NCBI RefSeq assembly: GCF_008801815.1
Contig: NZ_VZOX01000002.1
Reading direction: 5' to 3' (one strand)
DNA length: 64,000 nucleotides
From: Edwardsiella anguillarum
GTDB lineage: Bacteria; Pseudomonadota; Gammaproteobacteria; Enterobacterales; Enterobacteriaceae
Numbering within the stretch: position 1 is the first letter of the stretch; every line of letters starts with the position of its first letter. Under the pieces are notes generated by a model. That model searched no databases and had not been told where the DNA came from. It saw nothing but the letters and a program-made list of their open reading frames with translations. The translations under genes were made by a program, and so were the position numbers. Positions 1 to 5,670 of this stretch are shown here, one piece after another.

Positions 1-534
1 TTTAAGGCCTACGGTTTCAATCTGAAAGAGATCGCCATGTTCGCCTGGATGCCGATGCTGTTCGCCGATCTGGGCTGCGTCATCGGCGGCTACCTACCGC
101 CGCTGTTTCAGAAGTATTTCAACGTCAACCTGATCGTCTCCCGTAAGCTGGTCGTCACCATGGGTGCCGTACTGATGATTGGCCCCGGCATGATCGGTCT
201 ATTCAGCAGCCCGTATATCGCGATCGCCCTTCTGTGTGTCGGAGGATTTGCCCATCAGGCGCTCTCCGGCTCGCTGATCACGCTCTCCTCCGATGTCTTT
301 GGCCGCAATGAGGTCGCCACGGCCAACGGCCTGACCGGCATGGCGGCCTGGACCGCCAGTACCCTGTTTGCCCTGGTGGTCGGTGCGTTGGCCGATACCC
401 TGGGCTTCAGCCCGCTGTTCGCTGCCCTGGCCGTCTTTGATCTGCTGGGCGCCCTGATCATCTGGACCGTACTGCAAAACCGTACCGCCAACGATCTGCA
501 GCCGATCCCCCGTCCGGCTAACTCAAACGCCTAA
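1..534 (+). CDS. exuT: Hexuronate MFS transporter ExuT, C-terminal part (5' end outside window)
   Basis: The reading frame is open from base 1, so the gene is cut by the window edge. The visible 177 residues are the last third or so of a major facilitator superfamily protein, with hydrophobic helices separated by short loops. They match E. coli ExuT, as recalled, almost residue for residue, including stretches such as FGRNEVATANGL. ExuT is an inner-membrane proton symporter for galacturonate and glucuronate. exuR, the repressor of this regulon, follows in the same direction. The first internal ATG (37) is not a true start because the homology continues upstream of it to base 1. Confidence 0.93.
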   Translation, partial: FKAYGFNLKEIAMFAWMPMLFADLGCVIGGYLPPLFQKYFNVNLIVSRKLVVTMGAVLMIGPGMIGLFSSPYIAIALLCVGGFAHQALSGSLITLSSDVFGRNEVATANGLTGMAAWTASTLFALVVGALADTLGFSPLFAALAVFDLLGALIIWTVLQNRTANDLQPIPRPANSNA

Positions 535-549
535 CCTATCGATATCACA

Positions 550-577
550 GGATCCGCCCGCGGGCGGATCCTTCTCC
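550..577 (+). terminator. Possible exuT terminator
   Basis: A perfect 22-bp GC-rich palindrome at 550-571 begins 16 bases after the exuT stop and is followed by TTCTCC. It can form a strong hairpin. The U tract is poor, so efficiency is uncertain. Confidence 0.55.
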
Positions 578-641
578 CCACGGGTTTTGTCCACGAAGGC
601 TCACACTCTGTATCCTTGCCGCTGGTGGCTGCACGATGAAA

Positions 642-653
642 GTGGTATAACAA
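642..653 (+). promoter_or_regulatory. Candidate ExuR/UxuR operator upstream of exuR
   Basis: GTGGTATAACAA matches the ExuR/UxuR core TTGGTATACCAA (as I recall it) at 10 of 12 positions. It lies 53 bases upstream of the exuR start, where an autoregulatory operator would be expected. The TATAAC inside it could also be read as a -10 element, so operator and promoter may overlap. Confidence 0.5.
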
Positions 654-706
654 CTCGCACTGTGGCAGCGAGCCACCCGCGTTACCAACCCTAGCCGAGC
701 ACGAAT

Positions 707-1474
707 ATGGAATGCACGAGACTCTACCAACAGCTTGCCGCCGAACTGAAACAGCGCGTTGAAGGCGGCGTTTATCCCGTCGGCGATAAGCTGCCCGCCG
801 AGCGTTTTATCGCCGAAGAGATGGACGTCAGCCGTACCGTCGTGCGGGAGGCCATCATCATGCTGGAGGTCGAAGGCTACGTTGAGGTGCGTAAAGGCTC
901 CGGCATTCATGTCATCAATAATCAACCCAAATCGCTGATCCAGCCGGACAACGCCATTGAGTTCGCCAGCGCCGGGCCGTTCGAACTGCTGCAGGCGCGC
1001 CAGCTTATTGAAAGCAATATCGCCGAATTTGCCGCCACCCAGGTCACCAAACAGGATATTGTCGCGCTGATGGAGATTCAGGAGCGGGCGCGCCAGGAGG
1101 ATCGATTCCGCGATTCGGAGTGGGATCTCAAGTTCCACGTTCAGGTGGCGCTGGCGACCCAGAACAGCGCCATGGCCACCATCGTAGAAAAGATGTGGAG
1201 CCAGCGTACCCATAATCCCTACTGGTTAAAGCTGCACGAGCATATCGATGACAAATCGATCGAAAGCTGGTGCGAGGATCACGATAAAATTCTCAAAGCG
1301 CTGATCCGTAAAGATCCCTATGGCGCCAAGATCGCCATGTGGCAACACTTGGAGAACACCAAGCAGATGCTGTTCCACGCCACCACAGACGACTTTGAGT
1401 TCAACGTCGATCGCTACCTATTTGCCGAGAACCCCGTCGTGCATCTTGACGCGGTAGCCAACGGCGGTAAGTAA
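707..1474 (+). CDS. exuR: Hexuronate utilisation repressor ExuR (GntR/FadR family)
   Basis: This 255-residue protein has an N-terminal winged helix-turn-helix of GntR type (about residues 7-73, with KLPAERFIAEE and SRTVVREAI) and a C-terminal all-helical FCD ligand domain (about 90-245). It is close to E. coli ExuR (258 aa), differing mainly in the first few residues. ExuR represses exuT and the uxa/uxu genes until galacturonate or glucuronate metabolites bind. The ATG at 707 sits directly before the conserved RLYQQL segment. It lies downstream of exuT, with an operator-like site between the two. Confidence 0.93.
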   Translation: MECTRLYQQLAAELKQRVEGGVYPVGDKLPAERFIAEEMDVSRTVVREAIIMLEVEGYVEVRKGSGIHVINNQPKSLIQPDNAIEFASAGPFELLQARQLIESNIAEFAATQVTKQDIVALMEIQERARQEDRFRDSEWDLKFHVQVALATQNSAMATIVEKMWSQRTHNPYWLKLHEHIDDKSIESWCEDHDKILKALIRKDPYGAKIAMWQHLENTKQMLFHATTDDFEFNVDRYLFAENPVVHLDAVANGGK

Positions 1475-1480
1475 TTCCCA

Positions 1481-1510
1481 TTGTATCTGAGATAAATAGG
1501 CTCCTATAAT
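1481..1510 (+). promoter_or_regulatory. crcB promoter (-35 TTGTAT, -10 TATAAT)
   Basis: TTGTAT at 1481-1486 and a consensus TATAAT at 1505-1510 are separated by 18 bp. The predicted transcription start, about 1517, falls on the first base or two of the fluoride riboswitch, which supports both calls. Confidence 0.6.
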
Positions 1511-1516
1511 ATCCAC

Positions 1517-1653
1517 CGGTGATGGTGTTCCACCTTTAATTCGAAAAATGAATTAAAAACCGCCGGGGATAGCCGGCAGCGCGAGCCGATAGGGGTCGCA
1601 CTGCCGTCGTAGCGAGCGACCTCGCCTAATCCTGTGCTGATGACGCCTGGCAA
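1517..1653 (+). promoter_or_regulatory. Fluoride riboswitch (crcB motif)
   Basis: The leader of crcB carries the hallmark pieces of the fluoride aptamer. These are GGTGATGGTGTTCCACC (1518-1534), with P1 GGTG/CACC, and the distal conserved CTGATGACGCC (1637-1647). The loop GGTGTT (1524-1529) can pair with GACGCC (1642-1647) as the conserved pseudoknot. Between them lie an added AT-rich hairpin (TTAATTC/GAATTAA, about 1536-1556) and a GC-rich stem-loop region containing GGTCGC/GCGACC. The aptamer is longer than minimal crcB motifs because of these insertions. Fluoride binding is expected to turn on the downstream channel gene. Confidence 0.8.
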
Positions 1654-1753
1654 AAGGTGTGTTTCCCATTAATGGGCGGCATGCGTTTGCCCGGCGAGAT
1701 CGTTTTCCGTGGCCTGCGCATTCCCCCAGCTTAGATTTGTAAAGGAGTCTGCC

Positions 1754-2143
1754 ATGAATTATGGTCTCACGCTGCTGGTCGTCGCCTGCGGCGGCGCTCT
1801 CGGAGCCATTAGCCGTTTTCAAATCACCAATTGGTTCGGTTCGTGGTTTGGTAGCGGTTTCCCCTACGCCACGCTCACGGTCAACATCATTGGCTGCTTC
1901 ATCATGGGTGCGCTGGTCTCGATGCTGGAGAGCGGTACCCTGATCGCGCCACACTGGCGCCCACTGATCGGCGTTGGCTTTCTCGGCGCGCTGACCACCT
2001 TTTCCACCTTCTCTTTCGATACGTTCGCCCTGTTTAGCGAAGGTTTTTTGGTGAAGGCGATGCTGAACGTCGTACTTAACCTGATCCTGTGTATGGCGGC
2101 CGTGAGCGCAGGTTACTATCTGTTACTGTCCCGCAGCGCCTGA
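1754..2143 (+). CDS. crcB: Fluoride channel CrcB/Fluc
   Basis: This 129-residue inner-membrane protein has four hydrophobic helices, the usual size for Fluc channels (about 125-130 aa). The family marks are present: Arg21 after GAIS, Asn44 in TVNIIGCF, and the Phe-rich TTFSTFSFDTF stretch (81-91) that lines the pore. Fluc proteins work as antiparallel dimers that export fluoride. The ATG at 1754 was chosen over an in-frame upstream ATG (1709) because AAAGGAG lies at 1741-1747 and the protein then begins as family members do. Control by the fluoride riboswitch immediately upstream agrees with the function. Confidence 0.95.
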   Translation: MNYGLTLLVVACGGALGAISRFQITNWFGSWFGSGFPYATLTVNIIGCFIMGALVSMLESGTLIAPHWRPLIGVGFLGALTTFSTFSFDTFALFSEGFLVKAMLNVVLNLILCMAAVSAGYYLLLSRSA

Positions 2144-2333
2144 CGCGCTGGCAGCGGATAATCCCCGCCATATCAGTCCATTCCGGCGAATTTGTAGGAC
2201 AAAACCGCCGGATAAAAAACATCGGATTTCACCTGATTTGGCCAGGAAATCCCCATTTTGTGCTGTCTCCAGGTGGGCGATTTTGCTAAAGTGAGCGCCT
2301 GTTTTTCTGTCTGTATCCGGAAACGACAAAATA

Positions 2334-2798
2334 TTGAAGCGTGTAACCTCTGCCTCTCTGCTGCTGTTACTGTGTTGCTGGGCCGCCACGGCCATCGGCA
2401 AAATAGGGACATGGCATTCCCAGGCCGTCACCACGCTTCCGCTGAGCCAGTTTCCCTGCAATACGGCCGTCTTCAGCGAAAACTACCGCGATCCGGCGGG
2501 AAGCCACTGCCTGAGCCGAATACCGCACAATCGTAAGATCACCGCGCTGATCCGACTGCATATCTGCGGCGGCAGCGAGGTGGTGCGCAACGGCCTTATC
2601 CCACCGGATGTCCCGCCGCCGGAGACCCGCCAGCCCTATCGCCCCCAGGCGCCAGGCAACAACGGCCACTATGCGCGCCTATCACGCATTCTGCTGCGAA
2701 CCCTACAGCTACCGCCCCACCAAAATCGGCTGGGGGGCTGGAAGGAGAGTAATATCCTTTACCGCGGGCAGGTCACCTATCACCCAACGCTCGCCTAA
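2334..2798 (+). CDS. Putative exported protein of unknown function
   Basis: I do not recognise this 154-residue product. It starts with a TTG codon, with a GGAA about 10 bases upstream as a weak ribosome site. Its N-terminus looks like a Sec signal peptide: KR followed by a Leu/Ala-rich core of about 16 residues. The rest is polar and rich in Pro and Arg, with three cysteines (PCNT, SHCLS, HICGG) that could form a disulfide in the periplasm. It lies alone between crcB and yqjA, where E. coli K-12 has no equivalent that I know of. An ATG start is lacking, and other frames are also open here, so the gene could be decaying or not real. Confidence 0.5.
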   Translation: MKRVTSASLLLLLCCWAATAIGKIGTWHSQAVTTLPLSQFPCNTAVFSENYRDPAGSHCLSRIPHNRKITALIRLHICGGSEVVRNGLIPPDVPPPETRQPYRPQAPGNNGHYARLSRILLRTLQLPPHQNRLGGWKESNILYRGQVTYHPTLA

Positions 2799-2898
2799 CT
2801 TAACAGTGTTGTATCAGGTGATACGTTAGCGGATCGCCCGGCGCTATCACAGCGCCAGACCGGCAAACGTTCTCCGAGGTTTCTGCTAGGAATTCGCG

Positions 2899-3579
2899 AT
2901 GGATATTATTAGAGAATTAATCACTGCCCTGTGGCATCAGGACTATGAAACGCTGGCGAACCCTTCGCTGGTCTGGACGATTTACGGCATTCTGTTCGTG
3001 ATCCTCTTCCTGGAAAATGGCCTGTTGCCGGCGGCCTTCCTGCCCGGGGACAGTCTGCTTATTTTGGTCGGGGTGCTGATCGCCCGCGATACCATGGATT
3101 TTCCGCTGACGCTGCTGGTGCTGACCTCTGCCGCTAGCCTCGGCTGCTGGGTGGGTTACCTGCAGGGGCGCTGGCTGGGCAATACCCACTTAGTTCAGAA
3201 ATGGCTTTCACATCTGCCCGCCCACTACCATCAGCGAGCCCACCAGCTGTTCCATCGTCATGGTCTGGCCGCGCTGTTGATTGGGCGCTTTCTCGCCTTC
3301 GTCCGCACCCTTCTGCCGCTGATTGCCGGCCTCTCCGGGCTGAACGGTCCGCGCTTCCAGTTCTTCAACTGGATAAGCGGCCTGCTGTGGGTGTTGATCT
3401 TGAGCTCCCTGGGCTATGTGCTCGGCAAAACGCCGCTGTTCCTGCGCTATGAGGATCAGCTGATGAACCTGCTGATGCTGCTGCCGCTGGTGCTGCTGGT
3501 CTTTGGCCTGTGCGGTTCTCTGCTGGTGCTGTGGCGAAAAAAGCACGCCCATGCTACCGGTAAAAGCCCGAGGAAATGA
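2899..3579 (+). CDS. yqjA: DedA-family membrane protein YqjA
   Basis: This 226-residue inner-membrane protein is close to E. coli YqjA (220 aa). The DedA/SNARE-associated (VTT) core is seen with the re-entrant ENGLLPAAFLPGDSLL segment (about 39-54) and the GRFLAFVRTLLPLIAGLSG motif (about 130-148), with conserved Glu39, Asp51 and two Arg residues. YqjA is needed for growth at alkaline pH and, with YghB, for normal division and drug resistance. The family is linked to lipid carrier recycling or proton-dependent transport. It is followed one base later by mzrA, so the two are surely co-transcribed, as in E. coli. Confidence 0.93.
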   Translation: MDIIRELITALWHQDYETLANPSLVWTIYGILFVILFLENGLLPAAFLPGDSLLILVGVLIARDTMDFPLTLLVLTSAASLGCWVGYLQGRWLGNTHLVQKWLSHLPAHYHQRAHQLFHRHGLAALLIGRFLAFVRTLLPLIAGLSGLNGPRFQFFNWISGLLWVLILSSLGYVLGKTPLFLRYEDQLMNLLMLLPLVLLVFGLCGSLLVLWRKKHAHATGKSPRK

Positions 3580-3580
3580 C

Positions 3581-3994
3581 GTGAACCAGGCAAACTCACA
3601 GCCATTTACCCGCCGGCCGGGCTGGAAACGCATGTTAGGCCTGCTGCTGTTCATCGTCGCCGCTCTCACGGCGGTGATCTTACCGCAGCTGGGCCATAAA
3701 GAGGTCTCCCTACAGATCCGGGCAACCCACAGCGGCCTGGCCACGCCCGACGGCTTTTTTGTCTATCAAAAGCTGGACGAGAACGGCGTCAGTATCACCA
3801 GCATCACGCCGGACAGAGAGGGACTGGTGGTACGTCTGGCACGCCCCGAACAGCAGGCGCTGGCGTTGCAGGTGCTGCAGCGTGAGCTGCCGCCCGGCTA
3901 TAGCATCGCCGATAAAATCCTGCATCGTTCGCTGTTTCATAAGAGCGAGCGCCCCGCCGCCGCCCTTTCTTACAGCGCGGGCCGCAACAGCTAA
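3581..3994 (+). CDS. mzrA: EnvZ/OmpR modulator MzrA
   Basis: This 137-residue product has a short cytoplasmic N-terminus, one transmembrane helix (about residues 22-41, GLLLFIVAALTAVILPQ) and a periplasmic domain. The domain resembles E. coli MzrA (YqjB, 127 aa) in features such as LQIRATHSG, PDGFFVYQKLD and SITP. MzrA binds the sensor kinase EnvZ and links CpxA/CpxR signalling to OmpR output. The GTG at 3581 is preferred because GAGGAAA lies just upstream and overlaps the yqjA stop region. The longer frame would start inside yqjA. The C-terminal tail after about residue 115 is not conserved. Confidence 0.85.
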   Translation: MNQANSQPFTRRPGWKRMLGLLLFIVAALTAVILPQLGHKEVSLQIRATHSGLATPDGFFVYQKLDENGVSITSITPDREGLVVRLARPEQQALALQVLQRELPPGYSIADKILHRSLFHKSERPAAALSYSAGRNS

Positions 3995-4000
3995 CCCTCG

Positions 4001-4020
4001 GCGGGAAGAGACTTTCCCGC
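4001..4020 (+). terminator. Hairpin after mzrA
   Basis: GCGGGAA (4001-4007) and TTCCCGC (4014-4020) form a 7-bp stem seven bases after the mzrA stop, followed by GCCTTTC. This is a likely weak terminator. The rest of 4021-4266 holds the promoter region of yqjD. I saw no recognisable operator. Confidence 0.45.
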
Positions 4021-4266
4021 GCCTTTCATCCCGCTTGGGCTAAAAGTGAGATTATTTCCGCCCATAGGGTGCCCAGGAACAACTATGATAGAGGATGGAG
4101 GGGCGATCTCTGCCTGGCAGAATCCCTGCGGCGCGACGCTGACCGTCTGCAATATGTTACGACAAAGCTAAGTTATTACAGAATGTTATGTAGCTATACC
4201 CTTTGCACTCTCTGTAAAAGCTCGCTATGTTGAAGGTCCTAATCAGTAACGTGAAGGAGCGTAAGA

Positions 4267-4572
4267 ATGACTAACGATTCCACCGCTGAACATCTGCGTG
4301 CCGAGCTGAAATCCCTGGCTGACGCGCTGGAAGATGTCCTCAACTCATCCACAGATAAGCCCAAGGCCGAACTGGAAAAACTGCGCGCCCGCGCCCATGA
4401 TGCGCTGCACAACAGCCGTGAGCGCCTGAGTCAGGCCGGTGAAAACGTGGCGACCCAGACACGAGAAATGGCCGGGCGAGCCGATGACTATGTCCGGGAT
4501 AACCCCTGGACCGGCGTTGGCATCGGCGCCGCCGTCGGCGTAGTGCTTGGCGTGCTGCTGGCCCGTCGCTAA
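4267..4572 (+). CDS. yqjD: Ribosome-associated membrane protein YqjD (ElaB family, DUF883)
   Basis: This 101-residue protein has a long amphipathic helix (about 5-75) and a C-terminal membrane anchor (about 79-100, ending LLARR). That is the arrangement of the YqjD/ElaB/YgaM family. E. coli YqjD tethers stationary-phase ribosomes to the inner membrane and is under RpoS control. The conserved DNPWTGVGIGAAVGVVLG segment is present. The ATG is preceded by GAAGGAG. It overlaps yqjE by one base (TAATG), and yqjD-yqjE-yqjK form one operon. Confidence 0.93.
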   Translation: MTNDSTAEHLRAELKSLADALEDVLNSSTDKPKAELEKLRARAHDALHNSRERLSQAGENVATQTREMAGRADDYVRDNPWTGVGIGAAVGVVLGVLLARR

Positions 4573-4976
4573 TGGCAGGCGACACCTCCCCCGCCCAGGA
4601 TTCCGCCACCGGGATCCTGGGTACAGCTCGGCGCATCGTCACCCTGCTGGTCGGTATGACGGAAACCCGTTTACGTCTGGCGGTTGTCGAGCTGGAAGAG
4701 GAGAAAGCCAACCTCATTCAGCTGCTGCTGATGGCTGGCGTCACGCTCTTGTTCACCGCCTTCGGTTTGATGTGCCTGCTGGTACTGCTGTTTTGGGCCG
4801 TCGAGCCAGCCTATCGCCTGATGGCCTTGGGGATAGCCACCGCTCTGCTGCTGCTGCTGGCCTGCGTCGGTGCGATCTGGACGCTGACAAAAGCGCGCCG
4901 TTCCACTTTTTTGCTAGCCACCCGCAAACAGCTTGAGATCGATCGCCAGCTGCTGGAGCGCCGGGAGAAGTCATGA
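4572..4976 (+). CDS. yqjE: Inner-membrane protein YqjE (DUF1469, Actinobacterial holin-X-like)
   Basis: This 134-residue product has two strong transmembrane helices (about 49-72 and 80-103) between polar ends, matching E. coli YqjE (134 aa). Its function is unknown. The family is named after a phage holin only because of its hydrophobic layout. It is translationally coupled to yqjD (TAATG) and to yqjK (ATGA). Confidence 0.9.
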   Translation: MAGDTSPAQDSATGILGTARRIVTLLVGMTETRLRLAVVELEEEKANLIQLLLMAGVTLLFTAFGLMCLLVLLFWAVEPAYRLMALGIATALLLLLACVGAIWTLTKARRSTFLLATRKQLEIDRQLLERREKS

Positions 4977-5260
4977 ACCGTCAACGTCAGGCCCTGGCCG
5001 CTGAAAAGGCGCGACTGCTGCAAAAAATCGCGCAGCAACGCGTGGATCTGCATACCGAGTCGCTGCGCGCCGAGCGGCTGTGCATCAACGTGGACCGCAC
5101 CCTGACCACGCTGTGGCGCCTGCGTCGCGCCCTGTCGCTGGCCGCTGGCCTGGCCGCCGTTTACGCAGCCCGTCATCCCTCCCGTCTGCTCAGCGGTATA
5201 AAACGGGCCGTGGGCCTGTGGAGCACCCTGCGTTTGGCACGCCGTACGTTCTACCCATGA
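4973..5260 (+). CDS. yqjK: YqjK-family protein
   Basis: This 95-residue basic protein has a Gln/Arg/Leu-rich helix in its first half and a hydrophobic stretch (about 45-60). Its place as the third gene of yqjDE and its sequence pattern match E. coli YqjK (99 aa). No biochemical function is known. Its ATG overlaps the yqjE stop (ATGA). A downstream hairpin (5328-5343) probably ends the operon. Confidence 0.85.
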   Translation: MNRQRQALAAEKARLLQKIAQQRVDLHTESLRAERLCINVDRTLTTLWRLRRALSLAAGLAAVYAARHPSRLLSGIKRAVGLWSTLRLARRTFYP

Positions 5261-5327
5261 TCGCCGCCGGCATCTTCGCGTACGGACCCGCTGCGCGCCG
5301 CTGATGCCCTCTTATCGACGACGTGCT

Positions 5328-5343
5328 CCCGCGCTGACGCGGG
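5328..5343 (+). terminator. Weak hairpin after yqjK
   Basis: CCCGCG and CGCGGG form a 6-bp stem with a CTGA loop. No U tract follows, so this is only a possible terminator of yqjDEK. Confidence 0.35.
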
Positions 5344-5474
5344 CGGCATATACGCATCCATAGATTATCCCATGTGACCATTAGCACATTTTTTATACAA
5401 AAATTTATTATTACATTATTAAAAAATGGTGCTGATCACCCTCTGTATAACGATTCTACCGATGCTAAAAATCA

Positions 5475-5488
5475 TTGATTCAGGTCAA
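5475..5488 (+). promoter_or_regulatory. FNR site upstream of nrdD
   Basis: TTGATTCAGGTCAA matches the FNR consensus TTGAT-N4-ATCAA at 9 of 10 fixed positions. E. coli nrdDG is activated by FNR under anaerobiosis, so the position fits. It lies 196 bases before the nrdD GTG, in an AT-rich promoter region. Confidence 0.8.
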
Positions 5489-5513
5489 TAAAATTTGCTT
5501 TATCAAATCGCCA

Positions 5514-5560
5514 TTCCCATATATAGTGTCTCTGAAGTAAACAAACACCTATATATAGTA
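5514..5560 (+). promoter_or_regulatory. Pair of NrdR boxes
   Basis: Two 16-bp boxes, TTCCCATATATAGTGT (5514-5529) and ACACCTATATATAGTA (5545-5560), match the NrdR consensus ACACWATATATWGTGT. Their starts are 31 bp apart, about three helical turns, which is the usual spacing for cooperative NrdR binding. NrdR represses ribonucleotide reductase operons when dATP is high. The TATATA core of the first box may overlap the -10 element. Confidence 0.85.
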
Positions 5561-5561
5561 G

Positions 5562-5627
5562 TTATCCACAAAGCATCCACACAACGCGTGTAAAGCCTGA
5601 TTTCACGCGGCTTTGTGCTGTGGATAA
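5562..5627 (+). promoter_or_regulatory. Inverted pair of perfect DnaA boxes
   Basis: TTATCCACA occurs at 5562-5570, and its exact reverse complement TGTGGATAA at 5619-5627. They flank 48 bp in the nrdD leader. Both match the strongest DnaA box consensus. DnaA controls nrdAB in E. coli; for nrdD this is an inference. A chance origin is possible, but two exact copies within 66 bp are unusual. Confidence 0.6.
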
Positions 5628-5670
5628 CCGGTAGATGGATGCACACCACAATCACAGGAGCGAGAAAACG

